Origin: Stenopsyche tienmushanensis
Lineage: Eukaryota > Arthropoda > Insecta > Trichoptera > Stenopsychidae
DNA: 64,000 bases
Assembly (NCBI GenBank): GCA_008973525.1
Contig: WACJ01000125.1
Location: 2,108,001-2,172,000 of the forward strand
Direction: 5' to 3'
The position numbers and the translations under genes are program-made. The notes beneath the pieces are model-generated. The model did not search any database and was not told where the DNA came from. It saw nothing but the letters and a program-made list of their open reading frames with translations. Positions 23,339-33,984 of the stretch are shown one piece after another; positions within the stretch are counted from its first letter, which is position 1; the number at the start of each line of letters is the position of its first letter.

Positions 23339-23995
23339 GGGACGTTTCTGCCTTGTTGGCTTAATTTTTTTTTCTTCGTGTATCAAAAAGAACCAATGTT
23401 TAAGAATATGTTCAGTAAATTTCAAGTCGATATTATTGAAATTCGCAATGTTATAGGCCAACAAGGAGAAGCCTTGTTAGCCTTTCCTTGAAAAGTTTTT
23501 TCGGAAATACTTTTTTTAAGTTCATGGAAGTGATCTCACGCGTTCTATATGAGCGTTCTTTATGAAATTTAACAGGCACATGTATAATAAACGTCTTCGT
23601 CGTATAGACTAAAATTATCCAAAAATATTTAAAAGTGTTTATTTAATGAACAAAAAACTACAAAAAATGTTGGTAAAAACACAAAATTTTTTTCGATCAC
23701 CCACTATTTTTTTTATTTTTCAATATTTCTTCTTAATTGTAGTCTAAGTTATACACAATATTATACAAAATAAAAATATGTTTAATTTTTTTGTTGAAAA
23801 TCATCTGTTTAGGACTAAGAACTTCCATGATGAAGAATGTCATGGCTCGCGCACCGACATACGTGGCTCTCCCCACTCTTACTAACATACTTTGTCAAAC
23901 TTTAAAAAAATATTTTTATATTCAATAAAGATCGCCTAATCAGCACATTCTATATTCAATACTTTTCGCATAAAAAAAATGTTAAAAAATCGTAA
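23339..23995 (-). mobile_element. F-family element, copy F1
   Basis: Begins GGGACGTTTCTGCCTTGTTG, directly preceded by TTAA (23335-23338). Read in reverse complement it aligns along its length with F3 (42261-42970), including the AATTTCAAGTCGATAT block, the ACCAACATTTTTTGTAGTTT block and AGCTTAGACTACAATTAAGA. The high-coordinate end lacks the second inverted end. Non-coding. Confidence 0.55.
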
Positions 23996-24585
23996 AAAAC
24001 TTATGTAAAGCTTAAAAAGTGCATCTATTAATACATTAAGATAACTTCAACAAGTCTATGCCAAAAGTGCACATGTTACATTGGGTTAAATAATACAATC
24101 AATTAAAACGTATACAAATAATCCGTTTTAATATTGTATCAACTGTAATACAATACCCTTATTATTTTATACTATTATAGACTAATAAAGTCTTGATTCC
24201 ATTAAATATATTAAATTTGATTTGCATGAATAAGTCTCATAGCTCAATTAATAGATCAAACGTCCGGATTATAAGAAGTAATTGATTCGAATCTAAATTT
24301 TAAAAAATCGTATTCTTATAAGAAATCAAGACAAAATAATAAATTTCCTGCAATTTTGAGCGCTTCTTAAAATCATAGCTCCAAGCATAATTTACTATGT
24401 TGATATTTTTAAATGAATTTTCAAGACTGTTATTTCATCGCTGGTGTAATATTTTATATTGCAATATCAATATATTATATATTTGGATCGAACAGAAATG
24501 AAATTTCCAAATCCGTTTTTTTATATATAAAAATATGTACGCATTTGTGTCAGCAGATCGCTTAAGACGTACCAGATAAATACAT
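23996..24585. other. AT-rich DNA with a tRNA-like remnant
   Basis: Otherwise featureless. See the entry at 24232. Confidence 0.3.
24232..24297 (+). pseudogene. Possible degenerate tRNA-like sequence
   Basis: GTCTCATAGCTCAATTAATA has an A-box-like TAGCTCAATTAATAG and, 35 bp later, GATTCGAATCT resembles a B box/T-loop. A TTATAAG stretch lies where an anticodon loop would be. The acceptor, anticodon and T stems do not pair properly, so this is at most a decayed tRNA or tRNA-derived repeat head. Confidence 0.2.
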
Positions 24586-24830
24586 GGTGGGCCACATGGG
24601 CGGACACCTATGTGAGGGCTTCAAGAAGTGTGTTCCGAGTGAGATAGCGCCGGGTGTTGGGGCTTTATGAAGACATCCGAGCCCTGAGAAGGGGGGCCAC
24701 CCGGGACCCCGACCCAGAAGCCCCCCGGCCCGGACACTTGTATTGGCCGCACGGCGGGCTCTGTATCCCTTAACTCGAGACGGGAGGTCATGTGCCTCGA
24801 CAGATAATGCGTTTATACTGACGTCCCTCG
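24586..24830. other. GC-rich islet, origin unknown
   Basis: About 245 bp of strongly GC-rich DNA (including GGGGGGCCACCCGGGACCCC) in AT-rich surroundings. The plus frame 24743-24931 and the antisense frames give no recognisable protein. It could be a fragment of a GC-rich retrotransposon or of rDNA-targeted DNA; no motif decides. It matches none of the repeat families in this window. Confidence 0.3.
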
Positions 24831-25246
24831 GATATTTATTAGCCCTAAGTTTGGGATATACACTTTTTATTGTTTCCCTATCTACCCCGTCAGCCGTGCA
24901 TCCTTCACTTGCGACCTACGGATTGATTTAACATCTTCAGAATCGTTTTAATGCTGAAAAATCGCAACAAGTCGTCTTGAATTTTGATACGTTCAACCCC
25001 TAAACAACTCTTTTCAGCTCCCCCCCCCCCCCTCGCAAAACGATTAAATTGCTCTCCATCACTGTCATGGTTTAGGGACACATTTCCACTATATATCCCT
25101 AAATCTAACAATGCTTATACTTAAAACCACTTCATTTTGAATTATTTTTAACATCTCAAACTTGTATATATAAATCAAAAAGCTCTATAATTTCGATGAA
25201 TTCAAATGTATCGGTAGTGCCAATATTTAGCGTTTGGACTTATATA
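24831..25246. other. AT-rich DNA with a C homopolymer
   Basis: A run of C at about 25020-25032 is the only feature seen. Confidence 0.3.
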
Positions 25247-25248
25247 TT

Positions 25249-26178
25249 ATAGTAAAGCGAAAAGAAATGTCATTTTTTGATATTTGGAGAAAAATATTAA
25301 TTTAATAAAAGCTATACAATATAACTCAATTAAATAATTACCATTGTTATATATAATCACCCTCCACAGATTAGGTAGCTTTTTAATTCCTCTTTCGTAA
25401 AATTCAGCCGGTTTTCATCTAAAGTAAGAATCCAAATGATTTTTCAATTGTTCCACAGAAGTGATTTTTTTTATCGTGAAGCGAATAATCTAATGGCTTG
25501 AAAAGATGTTAGTCTGAAGGTGCAATGTTAGAAGAATATGGTGGATGTTGTAGCACTTCCAAATCCAGCTCCCTTGTTTTGTTCTGCGTAATCCTTGCTG
25601 CGTGTGGTCTTGCATTATCATGCTGTAATATTCTTCTTTGGTTGTTAACTAGCATTAATCGCTTTTAACCTATCTAATTATACACAAAATAGCTCTGCTG
25701 TGACAGTTTGGCCAGGTTTTAATAATTCGTAGTGAATTACGCCAAAAAAATCCCACCAAACACAAAGGTGAACCTTTTTCAAGGATAATGACGGTCGAAA
25801 GGTAGAAACAGATACTTGATTTGAAGAAAGTCACTATTTTTTCCTTCTCAAACTGTTGTAGAGTACCCACTTCTCATCCTCAGTAACGATCCTTTTTTAA
25901 AATGGATCGGTTTCGTATCTGGACAATAGTGATGAACAAATGGTTTTAATCCTTTATCGAATAAAAACAATAAACAAGATCGCAAATGGGTCTCATCAAT
26001 TTCTGGCTTGAACATTTTTACCATGGCTAAAAAAATATAAAACTATTTAAAAAAGTAAGACAAATAACAGAGCTTCAAAATGATATCAACCTTGACGTAT
26101 TTACTCGACAGCATCCCCAGGCAAACTGATGGCAAAGACGCAACCAAAAAAATGACATTTCTTTCCGCTTTATCTAAT
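25249..26178 (-). mobile_element. mariner element, internally deleted
   Basis: Inverted ends: AAAGCGAAAAGAAATGTCAT then TTTTTTG at the left (from about 25253) and, in reverse complement, AAAGCGGAAAGAAATGTCAT then TTTTTTTGG at the right (to about 26171). Each is preceded by a TTA-rich edge. At about 930 bp it is shorter than typical mariners (about 1.3 kb), because roughly 350 bp between the first helix and the DE-K-W motif are missing. It holds the transposase remnant 25310-26024. Confidence 0.7.
25310..26024 (-). pseudogene. mariner transposase pseudogene (D34D)
   Basis: Starts at the ATG at 26024 with MVKMFKPEIDETHLRSCLLF, the N-terminal helix-turn-helix start of mariner transposases. After FDKGLKPFVHHY the reading jumps, without the second HTH and linker, to VTEDEKWVLYN; the first catalytic Asp is at 25875-25877. 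Then PLCLVGFFW follows (family form CIWWD), then QHDNARPHAARIT (second Asp at 25617-25619) and HPPYSSNIAPSD (third Asp at 25512-25514). Thirty-four residues separate the last two, the mariner D34D spacing. It ends FYERGIKKLPNLWRVI and NNGNYLIE. All three catalytic residues are visible, but frameshifts, stops and the deletion make it inactive. Confidence 0.75.
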
Positions 26179-26393
26179 GTAACTCAAACATTCATTAAGT
26201 CACTATGAAACCTAATTTAAAATGATATATTAAAAATATTAATATAAAAAAAAATTGATAAGCTTTCATTGTATCAATTTTTAATGCTCATTCAAATGAT
26301 AATAGAAAATTACCGTCGAAGAATCATTTTGTTAAATAATATGCAAAGATATAGCAGCTATCCTAATTTCATTTTGGCATATTTTTTTATATA

Positions 26394-26685
26394 TTAGGAG
26401 TGTCCATAAATAATGTCGTTTTTTTCGATGCAAAACAGATCCCTTTAGTATTTTGAGCAATAAGAACGCATTTTAAAGTTTTACATAGATAGACAGCGAT
26501 TTTTTTATAATGGATATTTTTTTATATGGATTTTACAATAAAGACATACGTGCTTTCAAACATAAGTGGTAGACGATGATTGATACTGTAGGTAATTATT
26601 TTATAAAATAAAAGTTAAATAAAGCTCAAGAAACGTTACTTTGAATTGCATTGAAAAAAACGACATTACTTGTGGTTATCCCTAA
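26394..26685. mobile_element. 292-bp mariner-type MITE
   Basis: Left end TTAGGAGTGTCCATAAATAA then TGTCGTTTTTTTCGATGCAA. The right end in reverse complement reads TTAGGGATAACCACAAGTAA then TGTCGTTTTTTTCAATGCAA, giving about 40-bp inverted ends with few differences. TA flanks both sides (26392-26393, 26686-26687). The interior has no coding sequence. The TGTC-TTTTTT part of the ends resembles that of the mariner 200 bp away. Confidence 0.75.
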
Positions 26686-26687
26686 TA

Positions 26688-28139
26688 TATAATATGTGAT
26701 TATTTATTTCCTCCTTTTTTTATTTTATCTATTTTGAATAATGAAACTCCATTGTTATTTTAGCTCAAAAATAATAGGAAAGCACTTATATGAATATTTG
26801 CTACTAATGGTCAGACGAAGCCCTAATGGATCGCACGGATTACTAAAAGATTTACACCACTTTTAAAAAAAAGTGTACGTGCAAATTTATTTTATGGCCA
26901 AACTAATGTCGAAATACATACTAAAATTCCGATTTAGCAAAGCATATTTGCTATGCATTAATGCAACACTACACGTATGCGGTATAAATTAGACTGCAAC
27001 GCTGTCATCCCTTAATTCAATTTATGCAAGCCCTGTTAAAATTTAAACAGCAGAGATATCTGAAGGATATTTATTTAATAAGATTCGGCTGAGTAGATGT
27101 TGCAGACCCCAACATTTGAATGTACGTTCTCACGGTTCAAATTTGCTCGACTGTGTATATTTATCCAATCGGTGGTTTTCCAAAGATAATTTTGTTTATG
27201 ATAAAATGTTAAGAATTTTATGTAGAACTTAAAAATTATAAAAGGCGATTAAAGTTGAACAAGAAAAGTTGAATTGAACCTATATTTTATTGAAGTTGAT
27301 CAAGTTTATAGTGGATCAATAAAAGTTTGACCCGATCAAATTATGTCATTCAAGTTATGAGTCATCGCCCATTTGCTTTCAAGTTAAACTGTATATTGAA
27401 ACGTGTGAACCTTAATTGTCAACTTTGCTTCGATTTTTTTTTATTGTATTAATGTGAAGTGTAAAATTCATATTCAATTATAATCGGTCAATTAAACTTG
27501 ACTCGTGAGAACACGCGTTATTATGCGTACGTATGTGCTTCATTTGATACGTCTGATACTAATCCATAAAAATAAAATTGAATCTAGATAAACTATCATA
27601 ATATAATGCAAACATTAATTAAAATTAAAATATGATACATATTATTCTCAATTGGGGTTGAAAAAAATTGACAGTTTGTTTAAATTATGTTAAGTTTTTA
27701 AATGGTATAAATTGGAAATAATTATAACATAATGCAAAAGAATTATTACATTTTCAGTTGGAGTTGGATTACTGAAAATTAATTTTGCTTGAATGCTAAT
27801 GTTGAAAATTTGTGCGAGAATTTCGCAACGAATGTGCGGTCATCATATGTCTTTCTTGCAAAGCCTAAAAGCTTATTATGACGGAAATGCCTAAGCCAAA
27901 GCTTTATTCGCAAAGAATGCGAATTTTTCAGCAGGATACATATTCCATCATCGTTATTCAAAATTTAATATGCTAATTGTATCAATCACTATAACGAAGT
28001 CATTCATGCACACACGGCCCTATAAAAATTATGATTAGCCGAAATATTGAATAAAATGAAATTCTCCAAAGGATTGCTCTATAAATATGATCTAATTGTT
28101 ATTGCGCGTTATTGTCGTATAAAATTGTAATGCTGACGT
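26688..28139. other. AT-rich DNA, nothing recognised
   Basis: No supported gene or repeat. Short open frames here have no recognisable motif. Confidence 0.3.
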
Positions 28140-28440
28140 TATCAGTCCCTTTCCAGGATATTAATTTTTTGTTATGGTCCTTGGCCGGAATGAGACGATT
28201 CATTCCTTTCCGTCCGCTTATTAGCGAAGTTGCTCTCGTAATACCGTATTAATTTGCCATTCAATTTGTCCGGAGGGATGTTTTTATGTCTGTCCACCCT
28301 CCCGGCTGGTTGTCCCTCGTTAAATAGATGTCCCTAAGAGTAAAAGATGTGGCACTATTATTTTAACGATGATAAACCGCCAACGCTTAACGTTTCGCTC
28401 CGACGCTATTTCTACGGTCTCCCACCGACCGGCAACTATG
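28140..28440. other. Mixed-composition patch, possible conserved non-coding DNA
   Basis: Less AT-rich than flanks, no long open frame, unrelated to repeats here. It contains TTAATTTG, TTAATTTTTTG and TTTTTATG motifs of the kind bound by homeodomain proteins. Function is not shown by the sequence. Confidence 0.15.
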
Positions 28441-29465
28441 TGTGCTACTGCGAAATTGTTTCCACCAACAATGTTACAAATCGAGATAAAATAAATACAA
28501 ATATATCAATGCTTTAAAAATATATTCAAGGGTTAGCGAACATTATTGAAAAAAATAAATATTGACCGGCGTGTCCCTTTGAAGGGTCTTAAAAGACCCT
28601 AAATATTTACGAACTTTAGAATTCCTTTAAAGCTTAAATAGCATATACTTAGACCACTATAAATTTATTGATGGACCAAATGTTGATATAGTGGAATTTA
28701 TTTTTATAATGGTCCAGATTCAAATACAGATTGTTGAATAAATTTACATCGTATCAACAAATTAGGGAGATCAGAAGTATTAATATTTCCAATCGATCGT
28801 CTTGATCCAAGATTGCCCTGATTCTCTGAATCTGAGAAAGTAAATTATGATTTGATTAATAATGTTTGTAAAATGTAAAAAGATTCATTTTTATATGATC
28901 GATATAATCAACGAAGAATAGCATTTTGTGGGCATATCTGTGATAAATCTTATAGACAAAATCATAATGTCAATGTTATATTTATGCCGATTAAATGACA
29001 TTTTTGCTATAACTTCTAACAAACGAATCAGATAATCCTTGCATATTTTATTAGTTTAAATTTGATTAGGTTTTCTATAAGATAATCTATAAACTACAAT
29101 GGATAACTTTATAGCTCCTCACGAACATTTGCTTTTTAACAATTAAGATTGACATTGAAATTTATACTATAGATCTTCTTGAGATCAAAAAAGGAGTTAT
29201 TACTTAATATCATAAAAAAACATATTTCATTTAACCAGTATTGATTAGCCTAGTCCAATTGACATTGAAAGTTATTATCATAAAATCTTTAAAAAATACC
29301 CTTTTTTTGCATGTGTTCTAACCCTTTTTAACCATTTGGCATAGGGAGAAATTTCTCAAGTCATTGCGAAAAAAGCGGGGAGCAAAATCGCCATTTTGTC
29401 AATGATTTACTTAAAATTAGTTAGTAGTCGTAATTATAAAGACATATCGGCTTTAATTAATATAT
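28441..29465. other. AT-rich DNA with one short palindrome
   Basis: AGGGTCTT-AA-AAGACCCT at 28583-28600 is a perfect inverted repeat with a 2-nt spacer. Otherwise featureless. Confidence 0.3.
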
Positions 29466-29604
29466 ACAGGGGGTTTTGCATATGGACCTACAACATTTTT
29501 TGGGGGTCAAGATGTATTTTGCAATGTCGTAATTGCACAAAATAACTGTTTTTGTATTTTGCAATGTATTTTTGATCTAATTTAATCATTATTTTAAATA
29601 AAAT
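29466..29604 (+). repeat. D-family copy D5 (left end)
   Basis: Starts ACAGGGGGTTTTGCATATGG, then TTTTTGTATTTTGCAATGTA and TTTTTGATCTAATTTAATCA as in D2. It ends directly at the Mutator-like terminus at 29610. The DDE fragment is absent. Confidence 0.55.
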
Positions 29605-29873
29605 TAGTCTTAAGGGAGGCAAACCCTTAACAACGTTAAAAAATCGTTTTTTTTATTGTGTATTTCGAAAGTATAACATATTGAGAGTATACCATAAAAT
29701 AGAAAAAACGGAATGTAAAATATTTACAAAGTTATAGCGCGTAATCAGGAACACGCCGCAATCGCTGTGAACTTCAAAATCTTTTGTATCTTTAGATGTT
29801 CCTAAAAATATTTTAGGCAAAATTATCGTTAAATTACACTCATATATCTCTAAATGTAGGATGCAAAATTAAA

Positions 29874-30000
29874 TTTGCTCGAAGTCAGCTCGAAGTTGCT
29901 CGAAGTCAGCTCAAAGTTGCTCGAAGTCAGCTCGAAGTTGCTCGAAGTCAGCTCAAAGTTGCTCGAAGTCAGCTCGAAGTTGCTCGAAGTCAAATTTAGC
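29874..30000 (+). repeat. 21-bp minisatellite (LEVSSKL-type)
   Basis: About six tandem units of GCTCGAAGTCAGCTCGAAGTT, with occasional G-to-A changes (CTCAAAG). The unit is a multiple of three, so it reads through as LEVSSKL on the plus strand and as a seven-residue repeat on the minus strand. M1 has a single non-expanded version of this sequence (about 1475-1510), so the expansion arose in this copy. Confidence 0.8.
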
Positions 30001-30059
30001 TCGATAGTTTGTGGTGTGTGGTTGAATTTTCGAAGCAAAAATCTCAAAATATCTTAATA

Positions 30060-30500
30060 AAAGAACGAAAGGTAGGGAAGTTGGAGGAATTTAAAAAAAA
30101 GACATTATCATGGGAACCCAACTGGAGTCAAAAGCTGGTGCTAATAGCAGAAAACCATTGCTTTAAAAAATATCCAAAGCTTGAAGACCTGACTCCATTT
30201 CTTGGCCAAGAGAAAAACAGCATCTCTTACCAATTTATAAAGATTTGTCCAGGGATGAATTACTTAAAAGATGCTTGGGTGGCCATACCCAAAATGCTAA
30301 TGAATGTTTTAACTCGATAGTTTGGCGATTGGCTCCAAAGCACCTGCATTTTGGTGTAAAAATCATTGAAATACTAACATAGCGAGGTAGAACCGTAAGA
30401 GTCTTTCTGAGACAAAAGCAGCTCGTATAGCCCGAAAACAACAGTTAGTCGAAGATAATCAACTTTTTAAAAAAGCTGAAAATTGGAATCATTGGTTGAT
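30060..30500 (+). pseudogene. Mutator-like transposase C-terminal remnant
   Basis: Reads KLEEFKKKTLSWEPNWSQKL, AENHCFKKYPKLEDLTPFLG and, after a 1-nt shift, the signature NANECFNSIVWRLAPKHLHF starting at 30293, then GVKIIEILT before a stop at 30380. NANE-FNS-VW followed by P-K is the conserved C-terminal motif of insect Mutator-like transposases. A further piece around 30400-30480 (QLVEDNQLFKKAENWNHWL in one frame) matches the C-terminus of M1. Frame changes make it inactive. The first ATG of the open part (30009) lies in the leader and is not a supported start. Confidence 0.65.
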
Positions 30501-30590
30501 TGGTAAGTCACTAAAATTGATAGTTTATCGCATTGAAACTTTAAACGAGACTATCTCGAAACTGCATTTTAAAAATGTTAAATACCCTGT

Positions 30591-32374
30591 ATTGGCGTAT
30601 CCCCGGCTTGCGAACATGCTAATGTTAGAAATTCGCATAAATCTTCAATATTATAGCATCCACAAGCATTTCAACACCAAATCAAAAGTAAGAATAGAAG
30701 TATTGCTTTTAAATTTATAGGACTAATTAAGAATTGAAGCAGTTTATATTCCGACTTCATTAGTGTTCATGTTTTACTCATAGAACTAATGGGGCAAACT
30801 TTCATTTGAAGAAGTCTCAGCAAAGTCTTTTAAAGCGATATTCACAATAGGGTGAACTTATTTTAAAATTAAAATAAAAATCTATCCCAACCACTATTGT
30901 CTTAGAGCAAATGCGATTTATACAGTATTTTTAAATCAGATTAAGGGTCAGAATAAAAAATGTTTAGTTTTCTTTGAAGATAGGAAACGGAGTAGACGAG
31001 TGGGCATGAAGATCTACGTGGGTGTTATCGATTACAGAAAGGGCTAAAAATATGAAAACACTTGTATTTCACAGTCAAATATGTCTGATAAGAATATCAG
31101 AATACATAAAACGTAAGTATAATCATTTAAATAAAATTGAAGCATAATTCGAAAGCACATGCATGTCACACATTCATCACCAGACTCAACGCCATCGTTC
31201 ATGTCAAAGGCGACAATAACTACCCGTGCGTCTAATTTCTAACACTTAGTTTGAAGGATTATGTATGACGCACAAAAATAAAACACGGCAAGATAATATG
31301 TAAACGGCACAATCATCTTTGACAGTGGAATACAAACAAAAACTTTAAAAATACATATTCACAAAAAGGCACGTACGAGTTCAAAATTAAGCCACCCTTT
31401 TATTTGGAGTGTTTTCAGATTTATTTTATTTTATTTGAACGACTCTCGACAGTAAACATGTGTTGTTTTATGTTTATGGAATCAGAGCAGTGTTTACGAT
31501 CTGACGATCACTTTGTTACGATCAATTCCATTTATTTCCAATTCACGCAGTGGGCCCTACAATTGAGGATACCGTTAAGCCCATGAAAACCTTTTTAATT
31601 AAAAACCATCGATTTTAACTCGCTAGTTCGTTTTTTTTAACGCTTAAAAGCGCGACTCTTTACTGATAATCAATTTTTTATAGACTAGGTCGGGGATCCT
31701 ACACCTTTTTCGCATCCATTGACTAAATTTCGCTAAAAGTTCATCGTTGTATATTTTGTAAAAATAATATTTTTGTACATTTATCAAATTTATTGGAAGT
31801 TCAAAATATGATCATAGAAATTCCATTTTAACATTCAATAGTATACATGCTCAATCGAAGAGTATGGCTCTCATTAGCGAGCTCATGAGACATCTACCCA
31901 TACAACTTTTTTATATATCATATCAAACTTGTACAATATAAAATCTAAATTATCCAGATGATTGTATAGCTGTCTATTGTGGCTCTATTGAAACTATGGA
32001 GGGTAAACATGTCATTATACCGTGAAATATGGAGTGAGTCTCCCCTCTGTGACATGTTTACAGTTTATTCTTCTTCAAGATGGAAACAATTGCATAAATT
32101 TGCAGTCGATGCATTGTGTCTCATCGACCACTTGGCTTCAGCAACCGTTATGAACAATTGTTCCTTTTGACTGAAGCAAACAACACATTTCAAATGCTGC
32201 TGTGCTATTTCATCTTAAATAACCCCTTTATACCACAATTACTCTTGTAAATTATTGTTTCATGTGGAGATTTGTTTCAAGTTATTTATGCCTGAGAATT
32301 TATTTGAAAAATATTATTGATTGATACAATAAATGTTCGATGTCCTGACGCTGTAGCAATTTTGATGATGATTA
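30591..32374. other. AT-rich DNA, nothing recognised
   Basis: No supported gene or repeat. Confidence 0.3.
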
Positions 32375-32835
32375 TGTAGCGTGGGCGATTTATCACCCCC
32401 GCATAGTAGAGACATCTTCCATTTCTTTTCATGTGCAATGTGCTATTTTAACAACGCCATCTCTTGTGGCCCTGCGGAGACATTGCACCTGCATACCGAC
32501 CGATCGCTTCTTGCGCGTGCATTTTTACCGGTTGGGTAGTGACGCGCAGGAAGCGGGAGTCGGGAGAGTCGTCGGTTGGCCTTGGCTGCGGGAGGTTGTC
32601 CCTCCTGCAGCCAGACCTCTCTCTCTCTCTACCTGTAGTGCATAATAAATAGTTTTCTTGCGAAGAGAGTCTTTCCATTCGACGCCCTTCGTATTCCCAT
32701 TCATTCGTCCAGCAGCATCACAGCCCGACAGAAGAACGGACCCGTGCAGTAGCGCGGACATCCCGACGAGCACGCGGAGGCGGGGAGCCGCCTGGGGACT
32801 CTGCCCCCGAGAGCGCCCTCACCTCAAACGTTACA
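32375..32835 (+). mobile_element. Solo LTR, L-family copy L4 (full length)
   Basis: A 461-bp unit from TGTAGCGTGGGCG to CAAACGTTACA, with the TG...CA ends of a long terminal repeat. The 4-bp sequence ATTA lies immediately on each side (32371-32374 and 32836-32839), a target duplication. An AATAAA (about 32643) precedes the region homologous to U5. TGCGCGT at 32512-32518 and ACGCGCA at 32542-32548 can form a stem. No gag/pol remains next to it, so it is a solo LTR left by recombination. Four to six bp duplications fit Ty3/Gypsy or BEL/Pao. Confidence 0.7.
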
Positions 32836-32887
32836 ATTACATTTAAAACATTCACATGGAAACACAAACAATAGATCATGCATAAAC

Positions 32888-33030
32888 ATGGTGTTTTGCA
32901 TATGGACCGGCAAAATTTTTTGGAGGTCAGGGGGGTCTTATACTACGTCTCACACATAAACTTTGTGTCCCTGGCTCGCACGGTTTTCAGACCTGACACC
33001 ACTGGATTTCTTTGTCCAGGGACGTGCAAA
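32888..33030 (+). repeat. D-family copy D6 (shortened)
   Basis: TGGTGTTTTGCATATGGACC end, CTCACACATAAACTTTGTGT, then one unit of the DDE fragment (TTTTCAGACCTGACACCACT, GGATTTCTTTGTCCAGGGAC). It joins two distant parts of the element with the middle deleted. Confidence 0.55.
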
Positions 33031-33567
33031 ATAATTCATTTACAAAATAAATTAAGCGAACCTAATGAGTTTTTAACTTATAAAATAATATGAAACAAGT
33101 CGTTCTTCCTTATAAAATGGGCTAAAATTTTCCAATTTAAATCCTGGATGTTCTTACAATACGGTGACGTTCACCATTAAATTGAAATATAGCTCATTTT
33201 CAGTAATTTATAGATGATCTCCCTAAATACATTATGGATTTTTTTCATATGGTTAAACCGGGTTTAAATATTGGAATTTTCGTATCCTCTGTAGAATGAT
33301 AACATTTTGAGAATTTCAAAATTAATATAAAATATTTAATTCTCATCCTCTATAATGATCTGATGATTTTCTATTCGGATAAAAATGATACTTTTCTGGA
33401 TAATTCACGTGCATCCAAAAATTCACCCAGTTCACGGGTTTTTATAGTCTTTTGTAATAAATCTGCGATGGTTTAGCATAAATGTTATTAATTTATTATA
33501 TATGGAAATTTCTGTTTCTTCCCAAATTAATTGCTGTTAAAGTGTGTATTTCCTGATTTAACCTTAT
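33031..33567. other. AT-rich DNA, nothing recognised
   Basis: No supported feature. Confidence 0.3.
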
Positions 33568-33715
33568 GAAATCATTTGTGTAATATAAAATAAAATAGGC
33601 GCGCTACACACACACATATAGTAGAAGCAGCGCTTGCGCGTAGCGTATCTTTAATGTATGCAACGGAAACGTACAAATGATTCGCTCTCTCGTTCCGACG
33701 AGTTAAAGCTTGATG
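33568..33715 (+). repeat. S-family copy S3
   Basis: TTTGTGTAATATAAAATAAA then TAGGCGCGCTA, CACATATAGTAGAAGCAGCG, CTTGCGCGTAGCGTATCTTT and CGTACAAATGATTCGCTCTC. The A-box-like part seen in S1 and S4 is deleted. An open frame on the minus strand (33572-33826) is a by-product. Confidence 0.5.
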
Positions 33716-33984
33716 GACCATCGGCAGATTGGCGGTACAGTCGCCGACGGGTGTTCGACCAGTACGGACGTGCCAACTTCTCCGCCATATCGATCGCCCC
33801 GATAAAAAAAAAAATGTCTTCTGCATAGTGAATCAATCAGCCCGCAATCATCAGTGATAGCGAAGACTCATATGTAAGTCCCCCGATTGTTGAGTCCTCC
33901 GGACTTCAACCCGTTAAACAGCCCTCATATATCTGTTAATCGATATGCTGCCATGCATATTTCAATTAAGCATAACCAATTGTA
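33716..33984. other. Flank of S3, nothing recognised
   Basis: GC-richer than average to about 33800; no motif. Confidence 0.25.

Larger units (their letters stand above)
29610..30590 (+). mobile_element. Mutator-like element, copy M2
   Basis: Begins TTAAGGGAGGCAAACCCTTA, the same type of terminus as M1 and M3. It contains a 21-bp minisatellite (29874-30000) and then the coding remnant (30060-30382 and C-terminal piece to about 30500). Alignment with M1 ends near 30585 (CTGCATTTTAAAAATGTT), so the 3' part is replaced by unrelated DNA. Confidence 0.6.

Noticed and set aside
24232..24297. A functional tRNA gene
   Set aside because: A-box and B-box-like motifs are present but acceptor, anticodon and T stems do not pair. 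Kept only as a weak tRNA-like remnant.
29874..30000. CRISPR-like array
   Set aside because: The units are contiguous without unique spacers and lie in a eukaryotic transposon; it is a minisatellite.
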